A DNA stretch of 64,000 nucleotides from Bombus terrestris (GCF_910591885.1 NW_025963557.1:1736001-1800000), one strand, 5' to 3'. Shown: positions 27,973 to 43,512, counted from the stretch's first letter. The notes: generated by a model from the letters alone, not told the origin. A program made the numbers and translations.

Positions 27973-30900
27973 ATATTGTGTTACTTTATGACGTATGACG
28001 TCATGTAGTATTACGTTATAACGTATGACGGTATGTAGTATTACGTTATTCCGTATAACGTTATGTATTATTACGATATAACGTACAACGTCATATAGAA
28101 TTACGATATAACGCACAACGTTATGTCGTATTACGTTATAACGTATCATGTCATGTAGTATTACGTTATAACGTATGACGTTATGGAGTATTACGTTATA
28201 ACGTATGAGGTCATGTGGTATTACATTATTACGAATATCGTAATATTGTGTTACTTTATGACGTACGACGGCATGTAGTATTACTTTATGACGTATGACG
28301 TCATGTGGTATTACGTTATTGCGAATAACGTTATATTATGTTGCTTTATGTAGTATGACTTATGTAGTATGGCGTGATGTAGTATTACTTTATAATGTAT
28401 GACGTTATGTAGCATTACCGTGTTACGAGTAACGTTGTATTGTGTTACTTTATGACGTATGACGTCATGTAGTATTAGGTTACAACGTATGACGTTATGT
28501 ATTATTACGATATAACGTATGACGTTATGTAGTATTACGATATAACGTATGACGTCATGTGGTGTTACGTAATTGCGAATAACGTTATATTTTGTTACTT
28601 TATGACGTATGACGTCATGTAGTATTACGTTATAACGTATGACGGTATGTAGTATTACGTTATTCCGTATAACGTTATGTATTATTACGTTATGACGTAT
28701 GACGTCATGTAGTATTACGATATAACGTACAACGTTATGTCGTATTACGTTATAACGTATCATGTCATGTTGTATAACGTTATAACGTATGACGGTATGT
28801 AGTATTACTTTATGACGTATGACGTCATGTAGTATTAGGTTACAACGTATGACGTCATGTAGTATTACGATATAACGTACAACGTTATGTCGTATTACGT
28901 TATAACGTATCATGTCATGTAGTATTACGTTATAACATATGACGTTATGGAGTATTACGTTTTAACGTATGAGGTCATGTGGTATTACGTTATTACGAAT
29001 ATCGTAATATTGTGTTACTTTATGACGTATGACGTTATGTTGTATTACGTTATAACGTATGACGGTATGTAGTATTACTTTATTCCGTATAACGTCATAT
29101 CGTGTTACGTTATAAAGTATGACGTCGTGTAGTATTACGTTATAACGTATGACGTTATGTATTATTACGATATAACGTATGACGTCATGTAGTATTAAGT
29201 TATAACGTATGCCGTCATGTAGTATTACGTTATAACATATGGCGTCATGTAGTATTACGATATAACGTACAACGTTATATTGAATTACGATATAACGCAC
29301 AACGTTATGTCGTAATACGTTATAACGTATCATGTCATGTAGTATTACGTTATAAAGTATGACGTTATGGAGTATTACGTTATAAGGTATGAGGTCATGT
29401 GGTATTACGTTATTACGAATATCGTAATATTGTGTTACTTTATGACGTATGACGTCATGTAGTATTACTAAATGACGTATGACGTCATGTAGTATTAGGT
29501 TACAACGTATGACTTTATGTATTATTACGATATAACGTATGACGTCATGTAGTATTATGTTATAACGTATGCCGTCATGTAGTATTACGTTATAACATAT
29601 GACGTTATGTATTATTACGATATAACGTATGACGTTATGTAGTATTACGATATAAGGTATGACGTCATGTGGTGTTACGTAGTTGCGAATAACGTTATAT
29701 TGTGTTACTTTATGACGTATGACGTCATGTAGTATTACGTTATAACGTATGACGGTATGTAGTATTACGTTATTCCGTATAACGTTATGTATTATTACGA
29801 TATAACGTACAACGTCATATAGAATTACGATATAACGCACAACGTTATGTCGTATTACGTTATAACGTATCATGTCATGTAGTATTACGTTATAACGTAT
29901 GACGTTATGGAGTATTACGTTATAACGTATGAGGTCATGTGGTATTACATTATTACGAATATCGTAATATTGTGTTACTTTATGACGTACGACGTCATGT
30001 AGTATTACTTTATGACGTATGACGTCATGTGGTATTACGTTATTGCGAATAACGTTATATTATGTTGCTTTATGTAGTATGACTTATGTAGTATGGCGTG
30101 ATGTAGTATTACTTTATAATGTATGACGTTATGTAGCATTACCGTGTTACGAGTAACGTTGTATTGTGTTACTTTATGACGTATGACGTCATGTAGTATT
30201 AGGTTACAACGTATGACGTTATGTATTATTACGATATAACGTATGACGTTATGTAGTATTACGATATAACGTATGACGTCATGTGGTGTTACGTAATTGC
30301 GAATAACGTTATATTTTGTTACTTTATGACGTATGACGTCATGTAGTATTACGTTATAACGTATGACGGTATGTAGTATTACGTTATTCCGTATAACGTT
30401 ATGTATTATTACGTTATGACGTATGACGTCATGTAGTATTACGATATAACGTACAACGTTATGTCGTATTACGTTATAACGTATCATGTCATGTTGTATA
30501 ACGTTATAACGTATGACGGTATGTAGTATTACTTTATGACGTATGACGTCATGTAGTATTAGGTTACAACGTATGACGTCATGTAGTATTACGATATAAC
30601 GTACAACGTTATGTCGTATTACGTTATAACGTATCATGTCATGTAGTATTACGTTATAACATATGACGTTATGGAGTATTACGTTTTAACGTATGAGGTC
30701 ATGTGGTATTACGTTATTACGAATATCGTAATATTGTGTTACTTTATGACGTATGACGTTATGTTGTATTACGTTATAACGTATGACGGTATGTAGTATT
30801 ACTTTATTCCGTATAACGTCATATCGTGTTACGTTATAAAGTATGACGTCGTGTAGTATTACGTTATAACGTATGACGTTATGTATTATTACGATATAAC

Positions 30901-31420
30901 GTATGACGTCATGTAGTATTAAGTTATAACGTATGCCGTCATGTAGTATTACGTTATAACATATGGCGTCATGTAGTATTACGATATAACGTACAACGTT
31001 ATATTGAATTACGATATAACGCACAACGTTATGTCGTAATACGTTATAACGTATCATGTCATGTAGTATTACGTTATAAAGTATGACGTTATGGAGTATT
31101 ACGTTATAAGGTATGAGGTCATGTGGTATTACGTTATTACGAATATCGTAATATTGTGTTACTTTATGACGTATGACGTCATGTAGTATTACTAAATGAC
31201 GTATGACGTCATGTAGTATTAGGTTACAACGTATGACTTTATGTATTATTACGATATAACGTATGACGTCATGTAGTATTATGTTATAACGTATGCCGTC
31301 ATGTAGTATTACGTTATAACATATGACGTTATGTATTATTACGATATAACGTATGACGTTATGTAGTATTACGATATAAGGTATGACGTCATGTGGTGTT
31401 ACGTAGTTGCGAATAACGTT
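27973..31420. repeat. 1,724-bp tandem duplication inside alpha array 3
   Basis: Landmarks at 28311, 28913 and 28962 recur at 30035, 30637 and 30686, a constant offset of 1724. That equals 57 monomers plus 14 bp, because each copy contains one half-register junction (28362 and 30086). The first copy carries gacggcatg near 28270 where the second has gacgtcatg. Confidence 0.85.
28962..29873. repeat. alpha core, copy 6 (chimaeric)
   Basis: The low-coordinate 730 bp match the standard alpha core. At about 29700 the sequence switches to the start of the second 1,724-bp copy, so the high-coordinate part of the core is replaced by the type seen at 27973. This marks the duplication breakpoint. Confidence 0.8.
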
Positions 31421-31672
31421 ATATTGTGTTACTTTATGACGTATGACGTCATGTAGTATTACGTTATAGCGTATGACGGTATGTAGTATTACGTTATTCC
31501 GTATAATGTTATATAGTGTTACTTTATGAAGTATGACGTTATGTTGTATTACGTTATAGCGTATGACGCTATGGAGTATTACGTTATAACGTATGAGGTC
31601 ATGTGGTATTACATTATTACGAATATCGTAATATTGTGTTACTTTATGATGTACGACGTCATGTAGTATCAC
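30686..31672. repeat. alpha core, copy 7
   Basis: Full 987-bp core with standard markers, starting at the acgttttaac monomer and followed by the junction at 31750. Confidence 0.85.
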
Positions 31673-32962
31673 TTTATGACGTATGACGTCATGTGGTATT
31701 ACGTTATTACGAATAACGTTATATTGTGTTACTTTATGTAGTATGACTTATGTAGTATGACGTGATGTAGTATTACTTTATAATGTATGACGTTATGTAG
31801 CATTACGCTATTACGAATAACGTTGTACTGTGTTACTTTATAACGTATGACGTTATGTAGTGTTACGTTATAACGTATGACGTCGTGTAGTATTACGTTA
31901 TAACGTATGACGTTATGTATTATTACGATATAACGTAATACGTTGTGCAGAATTGGGTTATAACGTATGACGTCATGTAGTATTACGTTATAACATATGA
32001 CGTCATGTAGTATTACGATATAACGTACAACGTTATATAGAATTACGATATAACGCACAACGTTATGTCGTATTACGTTATAACGTATAATGTCATGTAG
32101 TATTACGTTATATCGTATGACGTTATGTAGTATTACGATATAACGTATGACGTCATGTGGTGTTACGAATTGCGAATAACGTTATATTGTGTTACTTTAT
32201 GACGTATGACGTCATGTAGTATTACGTTATGACGTATGAGGTCATGTGGTATTACATTATTACGAATATCGTAATATTGTGTTACTTTATGACGTACGAC
32301 GTCATGTAGTATTACTTTATGACGTATGACGTCATGTGGTATTACGTTATTGCGAATAACGTTATATTATGTTGCTTTATGTAGTATGACTTATGTAGTA
32401 TGGCGTGATGTAGTATTACTTTATAATGTATGACGTTATGTAGCATTACCGTGTTACGAGTAACGTTGTATTGTGTTACTTTATGACGTATGACGTCATG
32501 TAGTATTAGGTTACAACGTATGACGTTATGTATTATTACGATATAACGTATGACGTTATGCAGTATTAGGTTATAACGTATGACGTCATGTAGTTTTGCG
32601 TTATAACGTATGACGTTATGTAGTATTACGCTATATCGTATGACGTCATGTGGTATTACGTTATTGCGAATAACGTTATATTGTGTTACTTTATGACGTA
32701 TGACGTCATGTAGTATTACGTTATAACGTATGACGGTATGTAGTATAACGTTATAACGTATGACGTTATGCAGTATTACGTTATAACGTATGAGGTCATG
32801 TGGTATTATGTTATTACGAATATCGTAATGTTGTGTTACGTTATGACGTATGACGTCATGTAGTATTACGATATAACGTACAACGTTATGTCGTATTACG
32901 TTATAACGTATCATGTCATGTAGTATTACGTTATAACATATGACGTTATGGAGTATTACGTT

Positions 32963-33949
32963 TTAACGTATGAGGTCATGTGGTATTACGTTATTACGAA
33001 TATCGTAATATTGTGTTACTTTATGACGTATGACGTTATGTTGTATTACGTTATAACGTATGACGGTATGTAGTATTACTTTATTCCGTATAACGTCATA
33101 TCGTGTTACGTTATAAAGTATGACGTCGTGTAGTATTACGTTATAACGTATGACGTTATGTATTATTACGATATAACGTATGACGTCATGTAGTATTAAG
33201 TTATAACGTATGCCGTCATGTAGTATTACGTTATAACATATGGCGTCATGTAGTATTACGATATAACGTACAACGTTATATTGAATTACGATATAACGCA
33301 CAACGTTATGTCGTAATACGTTATAACGTATCATGTCATGTAGTATTACGTTATAAAGTATGACGTTATGGAGTATTACGTTATAAGGTATGAGGTCATG
33401 TGGTATTACGTTATTACGAATATCGTAATATTGTGTTACTTTATGACGTATGACGTCATGTAGTATTACTAAATGACGTATGACGTCATGTAGTATTAGG
33501 TTACAACGTATGACTTTATGTATTATTACGATATAACGTATGACGTCATGTAGTATTATGTTATAACGTATGCCGTCATGTAGTATTACGTTATAACATA
33601 TGACGTTATGTATTATTACGATATAACGTATGACGTTATGTAGTATTACGATATAACGTATGACGTCATGTGGTGTTACGTAGTTGCGAATAACGTTATA
33701 TTGTGTTACTTTATGACGTATGACGTCATGTAGTATTACGTTATAGCGTATGACGGTATGTAGTATTACGTTATTCCGTATAATGTTATATAGTGTTACT
33801 TTATGAAGTATGACGTTATGTTGTATTACGTTATAGCGTATGACGCTATGGAGTATTACGTTATAACGTATGAGGTCATGTGGTATTACATTATTACGAA
33901 TATCGTAATATTGTGTTACTTTATGATGTACGACGTCATGTAGTATCAC
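32963..33949. repeat. alpha core, copy 8
   Basis: Full 987-bp core. The monomer near 33650 has acgatataac gtatgacgtc where its sisters have acgatataag gtatgacgtc, a private reversion or conversion event. Confidence 0.85.
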
Positions 33950-34011
33950 TTTATGACGTATGACGTCATGTGGTATTACGTTATTACGAATAACGTTATA
34001 TTGTGTTACTT

Positions 34012-37000
34012 TATGTAGTATGACTTATGTAGTATGACGTGATGTAGTATTACTTTATAATGTATGACGTTATGTAGCATTACGCTATTACGAATAACGT
34101 TGTACTGTGTTACTTTATAACGTATGACGTTATGTAGTGTTACGTTATAACGTATGACGTCGTGTAGTATTACGTTATAACGTATGACGTTATGTATTAT
34201 TACGATATAACGTAATACGTTGTGCAGAATTGGGTTATAACGTATGACGTCCTGTAGTATTACGTTATAACATATGACGTCATGTAGTATTACGATATAA
34301 CGTACAACGATATATAGAATTACGATATAACGCACAACGTTATGTCGTATTACGTTATAACGTATAATGTCATGTAGTATTACGTTATATCGTATGACGT
34401 TATGGAGTATTACGTTATAACGTATGAGGTCATGTGGTATTACATTATTACGAATATCGTAATATTGTGTTACTTTATGACGTACGACGTCATGTAGTAT
34501 TACTTTATTACGTATGACGTCATGTAGTATTACTTTATTACGTATGACGTCATGTAGTATTAGGTTACAACGTATGACGTTATGTATTATTACGATATAA
34601 CGTATGACGTTATGCAGTATTATGTTATAACGTATGATGTCATGTAGTTTTGCGTTATAACGTATGACGTTATGTAGTATTACGATATAACGTATGACGT
34701 CATGTGGTATTACGTTATTGCGAATAACGTTATATTGTGTTACTTTATGACGTATGACGTCATGTAGTGTTACGTTATAACGTATGACGGTATGTAGTAT
34801 TACGTTATAACGTACGACGTTATGGAGTATTACGTTATAACGTATGAGGTCATGTGGTATTACGTTATTACGAATATCGTAATATTGTGTTACTTTATGA
34901 CGTATGACGTCATGTAGTATTACTTTATGACGTATGACGTCATGTAGTATTACTTTATGACGTATGACGTCATGTAGTATTACTTTATGACGTATGACGT
35001 CATGTAGTATTACTTTATGACGTATGACGTCATGTAGTATTACTTTATGACGTATGACGTCATGTAGTATTACTTTATGACGTATGACGTCATGTAGTAT
35101 TACTTTATGACGTATGACGTCAAGTAGTATTAGGTTACAACTTATGACGTTATGTATTATTACGATATAACGTATGACGTTATGTAGTATTACGATATAA
35201 CGTATGACGTCATGTGGTGTTACGTAATTGCGAATAACGTTATATTGTGTTACTGTATGACGTATGACGTCATGTAGTATTAGGTTACAACGTATGACGT
35301 TATGTATTATTATGTTATAACGTAGGACGTTATGTATTATTACGATATAACGTATGACGTCATGTAGTATTACGTTATAACGTATGACGTCATGTAGTAT
35401 TACGTTATTGCGAATATCGTAATATTGTGTTACTTTATAACGTATGACGTCATGTAGTATTACTTTATGACGTATGACGTCATGTAGTATTACTTTATGA
35501 CGTATGACGTCATGTAGTATTAGGTTACAACGTATGACGTCATGTAGTATTAGGTTACAACGTATGACGTTATGTATTATTACGATATAACGTATGACGT
35601 TATGCAGTATTAGGTTATAACGTATGACGTCATGTAGTTTTGCGTTATAACGTATGACGTTATGTAGTATTACGATATAACGTATGACGTCATGTAGTTT
35701 TGCATTATAACGTATGACGTTATGTAGTATTACGATATAACGTATGACGTCATGTGGTGGTACGTTATTGCGAATAACGTTATATTGTGCTACTTTATGA
35801 CGTATGACGTCATGTAGTATTACGTTATAACATATGACGGTATGTAGTATTACGTTATTCCGTATAACGTGATATAGTGTTACTTTATGACGTATGACGT
35901 CATGTAGTATTACTTTATGACGTATGACGTCATGTAGTATTAGGTTACAACGTATGACGTCATGTAGTATTACGATATAACGTATGACGTTATGCAGTAT
36001 TAGGTTATAACGTATGACGTCATGTAGTTTTGCGTTATAACGTATGACGTTATGTAGTATTACGATATAACGTATGACGTCATGTGGTGTTACGTTATTG
36101 CGAATAACGTTATATTGTGCTACTTTGTGACGTATGATGTAATGTAGTATTACGTTATAACATATGACGGTATGTAGTATTACGTTATTCGGTATAACGT
36201 TATATAGTGTTACTTTATGAAGTATGACGTTATGTTGTATTACGTTATAGCGTATGACGTTATGGAGCATTACGTTATAACGTATGAGGTCATGTGGTAT
36301 TACATTAGTACGAATATCGTAATATTGTGTTACTTTATGACGTACGACGTCATGTATTATTACTTTATGACGTATGACGTCGTGTAGTATTACGTTATAA
36401 CGTATGACGATATGTATTATTACGATATAACGTAATACGTTATGCAGTATTGGGTTATAACGTATGACGTCATGTAGTATTACGTTATAACGTATGACGT
36501 CATGTAGTATTACGATATAACGTACAACGTTATGTCGTATTACGTCATAACGTATCATGTCATGTAGTATAACGTTATAACGTATGACGTTATGGAGTAT
36601 TACGTTATAACGTATGATGTCATGTGGTATTACGTTATTACGAATATCGTAATATTGTTTTACTTTATGACGTATGACGTCATGTAGTATTACTTTATGA
36701 CGTATGACGTCATGTAGTATTAGGTTACAACGTATGACGTCATGTAGTATTACGATATAACGTATGACGTTATGTAGTATTACGATATAACGTATGACGT
36801 CATGTGGTGTTACGTAATTGCGAATAACGTTATATTGTGTTACTTTATGACCTATGACGTCATGTAGTATTAGGTTACAACGTATGACGTTATGTATTAT
36901 TACGTTATAACGTAGGACGTTATGTATTATTACGATATAACGTATGACGTCATGTAGTATTACGTTATAACGTATGACGTCATGTAGTATTACGTTATTA

Positions 37001-37255
37001 CGAATATCGTAATATTGTGTTACTTTATGACGTACGACGTCATGTAGTATTACTTTATGACGTATGACGTCATGTAGTATTAGGTTACAACGTATGACGT
37101 CATGTAGTATTAGGTTACAACGTATGACGTTATGTATTATTACGATATAACGTATGACGTTATGCAGTATTAGGCTATAACGTATGACGTCATGTAGTTT
37201 TGCGTTATAACGTATGACGTTATGTAGTATTACGATATAACGTATGACGTCATGT
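34012..37255. repeat. beta3 block, truncated
   Basis: Collinear with beta2 at a constant offset of 12892 from 34006 to about 37255, with scattered single-base differences (for example aggttacaac here and aggttaaaac in beta2 near 23990). Near 37255 the match to beta2 ends and the array returns to alpha-type sequence, so the distal third of beta and all of gamma are missing. Confidence 0.82.
34912..35121. repeat. run of seven identical monomers (beta3)
   Basis: Seven identical actttatgac 30-mers followed by the aagtag flank, the same count as beta2 and beta4. Confidence 0.9.
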
Positions 37256-39168
37256 AGTTTTGCATTATATCGTATGACGTTATGTAGTATTACGATATAA
37301 CGTATGACGTCATGTGGTGTTACGAATTGCGAATAACGTTATATTGTGTTACTTTATGACGTATGACGTCATGTAGTATTACGTTATAACGTATGAGGTC
37401 ATGTGGTATTACATTATTACGAATATCGTAATATTGTGTTACTTTATGACGTACGACGTCATGTAGTATTACTTTATGACGTATGACGTCATGTGGTATT
37501 ACGTTATTGCGAATAACGTTATATTATGTTGCTTTATGTAGTATGACTTATGTAGTATGGCGTGATGTAGTATTACTTTATAATGTATGACGTTATGTAG
37601 CATTACCGTGTTACGAGTAACGTTGTATTGTGTTACTTTATGACGTATGACGTCATGTAGTATTAGGTTACAACGTATGACGTTATGTATTATTACGATA
37701 TAACGTATGACGTTATGCAGTATTAGGTTATAACGTATGACGTCATGTAGTTTTGCGTTATAACGTATGACGTTATGTAGTATTACGCTATATCGTATGA
37801 CGTCATGTGGTATTACGTTATTGCGAATAACGTTATATTGTGTTACTTTATGACGTATGACGTCATGTAGTATTACGTTATAACGTATGACGGTATGTAG
37901 TATAACGTTATAACGTATGACGTTATGCAGTATTACGTTATAACGTATGAGGTCATGTGGTATTATGTTATTACGAATATCGTAATGTTGTGTTACGTTA
38001 TGACGTATGACGTCATGTAGTATTACGATATAACGTACAACGTTATGTCGTATTACGTTATAACGTATCATGTCATGTAGTATTACGTTATAACATATGA
38101 CGTTATGGAGTATTACGTTTTAACGTATGAGGTCATGTGGTATTACGTTATTACGAATATCGTAATATTGTGTTACTTTATGACGTATGACGTTATGTTG
38201 TATTACGTTATAACGTATGACGGTATGTAGTATTACTTTATTCCGTATAACGTCATATCGTGTTACGTTATAAAGTATGACGTCGTGTAGTATTACGTTA
38301 TAACGTATGACGTTATGTATTATTACGATATAACGTATGACGTCATGTAGTATTAAGTTATAACGTATGCCGTCATGTAGTATTACGTTATAACATATGG
38401 CGTCATGTAGTATTACGATATAACGTACAACGTTATATTGAATTACGATATAACGCACAACGTTATGTCGTAATACGTTATAACGTATCATGTCATGTAG
38501 TATTACATTATAAAGTATGACGTTATGGAGTATTACGTTATAAGGTATGAGGTCATGTGGTATTACGTTATTACGAATATCGTAATATTGTGTTACTTTA
38601 TGACGTATGACGTCATGTAGTATTACTAAATGACGTATGACGTCATGTAGTATTAGGTTACAACGTATGACTTTATGTATTATTACGATATAACGTATGA
38701 CGTCATGTAGTATTATGTTATAACGTATGCCGTCATGTAGTATTACGTTATAACATATGACGTTATGTATTATTACGATATAACGTATGACGTTATGTAG
38801 TATTACGATATAAGGTATGACGTCATGTGGTGTTACGTAGTTGCGAATAACGTTATATTGTGTTACTTTATGACGTATGACGTCATGTAGTATTACGTTA
38901 TAGCGTATGACGGTATGTAGTATTACGTTATTCCGTATAATGTTATATAGTGTTACTTTATGAAGTATGACGTTATGTTGTATTACGTTATAGCGTATGA
39001 CGCTATGGAGTATTACGTTATAACGTATGAGGTCATGTGGTATTACATTATTACGAATATCGTAATATTGTGTTACTTTATGATGTACGACGTCATGTAG
39101 TATCACTTTATGACGTATGACGTCATGTGGTATTACGTTATTACGAATAACGTTATATTGTGTTACTT
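37256..39168. repeat. alpha array 4: single unit
   Basis: A short alpha array between beta3 and beta4. It holds one 1-bp deletion monomer (37322), one junction of the atggcgtg form (37550) and one core. Its proximal 600 bp match 32165-32914 with the same 510-bp deletion, so it is closest to the last unit of alpha array 3. Confidence 0.82.
38120..39106. repeat. alpha core, copy 9
   Basis: Full 987-bp core with standard markers. One monomer near 38505 carries acattataaa instead of acgttataaa, a CpG to CpA change. Confidence 0.85.
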
Positions 39169-42100
39169 TATGTAGTATGACTTATGTAGTATGACGTGAT
39201 GTAGTATTACTTTATAATGTATGACGTTATGTAGCATTACGCTATTACGAATAACGTTGTACTGTGTTACTTTATAACGTATGACGTTATGTAGTGTTAC
39301 GTTATAACGTATGACGTCGTGTAGTATTACGTTATAACGTATGACGTTATGGAGTATTACGTTATAACGTATGAGGTCATGTGGTATTACATTATTACGA
39401 ATATCGTAATATTGTGTTACTTTATGACGTACGACGTCATGTAGTATTACTTTATTACGTATGACGTCATGTAGTATTACTTTATTACGTATGACGTCAT
39501 GTAGTATTAGGTTACAACGTATGACGTTATGTATTATTACGATATAACGTATGACGTTATGCAGTATTATGTTATAACGTATGATGTCATGTAGTTTTGC
39601 GTTATAACGTATGACGTTATGTAGTATTACGATATAACGTATGACGTCATGTGGTATTACGTTATTGCGAATAACGTTATATTGTGTTACTTTATGACGT
39701 ATGACGTCATGTAGTGTTACGTTATAACGTATGACGGTATGTAGTATTACGTTATAACGTACGACGTTATGGAGTATTACGTTATAACGTATGAGGTCAT
39801 GTGGTATTACGTTATTACGAATATCGTAATATTGTGTTACTTTATGACGTATGACGTCATGTAGTATTACTTTATGACGTATGACGTCATGTAGTATTAC
39901 TTTATGACGTATGACGTCATGTAGTATTACTTTATGACGTATGACGTCATGTAGTATTACTTTATGACGTATGACGTCATGTAGTATTACTTTATGACGT
40001 ATGACGTCATGTAGTATTACTTTATGACGTATGACGTCATGTAGTATTACTTTATGACGTATGACGTCAAGTAGTATTAGGTTACAACTTATGACGTTAT
40101 GTATTATTACGATATAACGTATGACGTTATGTAGTATTACGATATAACGTATGACGTCATGTGGTGTTACGTAATTGCGAATAACGTTATATTGTGTTAC
40201 TTTATGACGTATGACGTCATGTAGTATTAGGTTACAACGTATGACGTTATGTATTATTATGTTATAACGTAGGACGTTATGTATTATTACGATATAACGT
40301 ATGACGTCATGTAGTATTACGTTATAACGTATGACGTCATGTAGTATTACGTTATTGCGAATATCGTAATATTGTGTTACTTTATAACGTATGACGTCAT
40401 GTAGTATTACTTTATGACGTATGACGTCATGTAGTATTACTTTATGACGTATGACGTCATGTAGTATTAGGTTACAACGTATGACGTCATGTAGTATTAG
40501 GTTACAACGTATGACGTTATGTATTATTACGATATAACGTATGACGTCATGCAGTATTAGGTTATAACGTATGACGTCATGTAGTTTTGCGTTATAACGT
40601 ATGACGTTATGTAGTATTACGATATAACGTATGACGTCATGTAGTTTTGCATTATAACGTATGACGTTATGTAGTATTACGATATAACGTATGACGTCAT
40701 GTGGTGGTACGTTATTGCGAATAACGTTATATTGTGCTACTTTATGACGTATGACGTCATGTAGTATTACGTTATAACATATGACGGTATGTAGTATTAC
40801 GTTATTCCGTATAACGTGATATAGTGTTACTTTATGACGTATGACGTCATGTAGTATTACTTTATGACGTATGACGTCATGTAGTATTAGGTTACAACGT
40901 ATGACGTCATGTAGTATTACGATATAACGTATGACGTTATGCAGTATTAGGTTATAACGTATGACGTCATGTAGTTTTGCGTTATAACGTATGACGTTAT
41001 GTAGTATTACGATATAACGTATGACGTCATGTGGTGTTACGTTATTGCGAATAACGTTATATTGTGCTACTTTGTGACGTATGATGTAATGTAGTATTAC
41101 GTTATAACATATGACGGTATGTAGTATTACGTTATTCGGTATAACGTTATATAGTGTTACTTTATGAAGTATGACGTTATGTTGTATTACGTTATAGCGT
41201 ATGACGTTATGGAGCATTACGTTATAACGTATGAGGTCATGTGGTATTACATTAGTACGAATATCGTAATATTGTGTTACTTTATGACGTACGACGTCAT
41301 GTATTATTACTTTATGACGTATGACGTCGTGTAGTATTACGTTATAACGTATGACGATATGTATTATTACGATATAACGTAATACGTTATGCAGTATTGG
41401 GTTATAACGTATGACGTCATGTAGTATTACGTTATAACGTATGACGTCATGTAGTATTACGATATAACGTACAACGTTATGTCGTATTACGTCATAACGT
41501 ATCATGTCATGTAGTATAACGTTATAACGTATGACGTTATGGAGTATTACGTTATAACGTATGATGTCATGTGGTATTACGTTATTACGAATATCGTAAT
41601 ATTGTTTTACTTTATGACGTATGACGTCATGTAGTATTACTTTATGACGTATGACGTCATGTAGTATTAGGTTACAACGTATGACGTCATGTAGTATTAC
41701 GATATAACGTATGACGTTATGTAGTATTACGATATAACGTATGACGTCATGTGGTGTTACGTAATTGCGAATAACGTTATATTGTGTTACTTTATGACCT
41801 ATGACGTCATGTAGTATTAGGTTACAACGTATGACGTTATGTATTATTACGTTATAACGTAGGACGTTATGTATTATTACGATATAACGTATGACGTCAT
41901 GTAGTATTACGTTATAACGTATGACGTCATGTAGTATTACGTTATTACGAATATCGTAATATTGTGTTACTTTATGACGTACGACGTCATGTAGTATTAC
42001 TTTATGACGTATGACGTCATGTAGTATTAGGTTACAACGTATGACGTCATGTAGTATTAGGTTACAACGTATGACGTTATGTATTATTACGATATAACGT

Positions 42101-43512
42101 ATGACGTTATGCAGTATTAGGCTATAACGTATGACGTCATGTAGTTTTGCGTTATAACGTATGACGTTATGTAGTATTACGATATAACGTATGACGTCAT
42201 GTAGTTTTGCATTATAACGTATGACGTTATGTAGTATTACGATATAACGTATGACGTCATGTGGTGGTACGTTATTGCGAATAACGTTATATTGTGCTAC
42301 TTTATGACGTATGACGTCATGTAGTATTACGTTATAACATATGACGGTATGTAGTATTGCGTTATTCCGTATAACGTTATATAGTGTTACGTTATAAAGT
42401 ATGACGTCATGTAGTATTACGTTATAACGTATGACGTCATGTAGTATTACTTTATGACGTATGACGTCATGTAGTATTAGGATACAACGTATGACGTCAT
42501 GTAGTATTAGGTTACAACGTATGACGTTATGTATTATTACGATATAACGTATGACGTTATGCAGTATTAGGCTATAACGTATGACGTCATGTAGTTTTGC
42601 GTTATAACGTATGACGTTATGTAGTATTACGATATAACGTATGACGTCATGTGGTGTTACGTTATTGTGAATAACGTTATATTGTGTTACTTTATGACGT
42701 ATGACGTCATGTAGTATTAGGTTACAACGTATGACGTCATGTAGTATTAGGTTACAACGTATGACGTTATGTATTATTACGATATAACGTATGACGTTAT
42801 GCAGTATTAGGCTATAACGTATGACGTCATGTAGTTTTGCGTTATAACGTATGACGTTATGTAGTATTACGATATAACGTATGAGGTCATGTGGTATTAC
42901 ATTAGTACGAATATCGTAATATTGTGTTACTTTATGACGTACGACGTCATGTAGTATTACGTTATAACGTATGACGGTATGTAGTATTATATTATTCCGT
43001 ATAACGTTATGTATTATTACGATATAACGAACAACGTCATATAGAATTACGATATAACGCACAACGTTATGTCGTATTACGTTATAACGTATCATGTCAT
43101 GTAGTATTACTTTATAACATATGACGTCATGTAGTGTTACGATATAACGTACAACGTTATATAGAATTTCGATATAACGCACAACGTTATGTCGTATTAC
43201 GTTATAACGTATCATGTCATGTAGCATTACGTTATAACGTATGACGGTATATAGTATTGCGTTATTCCGTATAACGTTATATAGTGTTACGTTATAAAGT
43301 ATGACGTCATGTAGTATTACGTTATAACGTATGACGTCATGTAGTATTACGATATAACGTACAACGTTATGTCGTATTACGTTATAACGTATCATGTCAT
43401 GTAGTATTACGTTATAACGTATGCCGTCATGTAGTATTACGTTATAACATATGACGTCATGTAGTATTACGATATAACGTACAACGTTATATAGAATTAC
43501 GATATAACGCAC
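39169..43512. repeat. beta4 block
   Basis: About 4.35 kb, matching beta2 with 7 monomers missing close to its start (offset falls from 18049 to 17839) and 18 more missing by the end (offset 17299). Internal order is otherwise the same, including the seven-copy run. The minus-strand frame is open for 1,449 codons; this is the repeat's own open frame. Confidence 0.83.
39859..40068. repeat. run of seven identical monomers (beta4)
   Basis: Seven identical actttatgac 30-mers starting at 39859, followed by the aagtag flank at 40069. Confidence 0.9.

Larger units (their letters stand above)
27952..34011. repeat. alpha array 3
   Basis: Begins at the 1-bp deletion monomer at 27954. Contains a 1,724-bp tandem duplication (27973-31420) and then two alpha cores beginning at 30686 and 32963. 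Their spacing of 2277 is the standard 2787 minus 17 monomers (510 bp). Confidence 0.82.
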
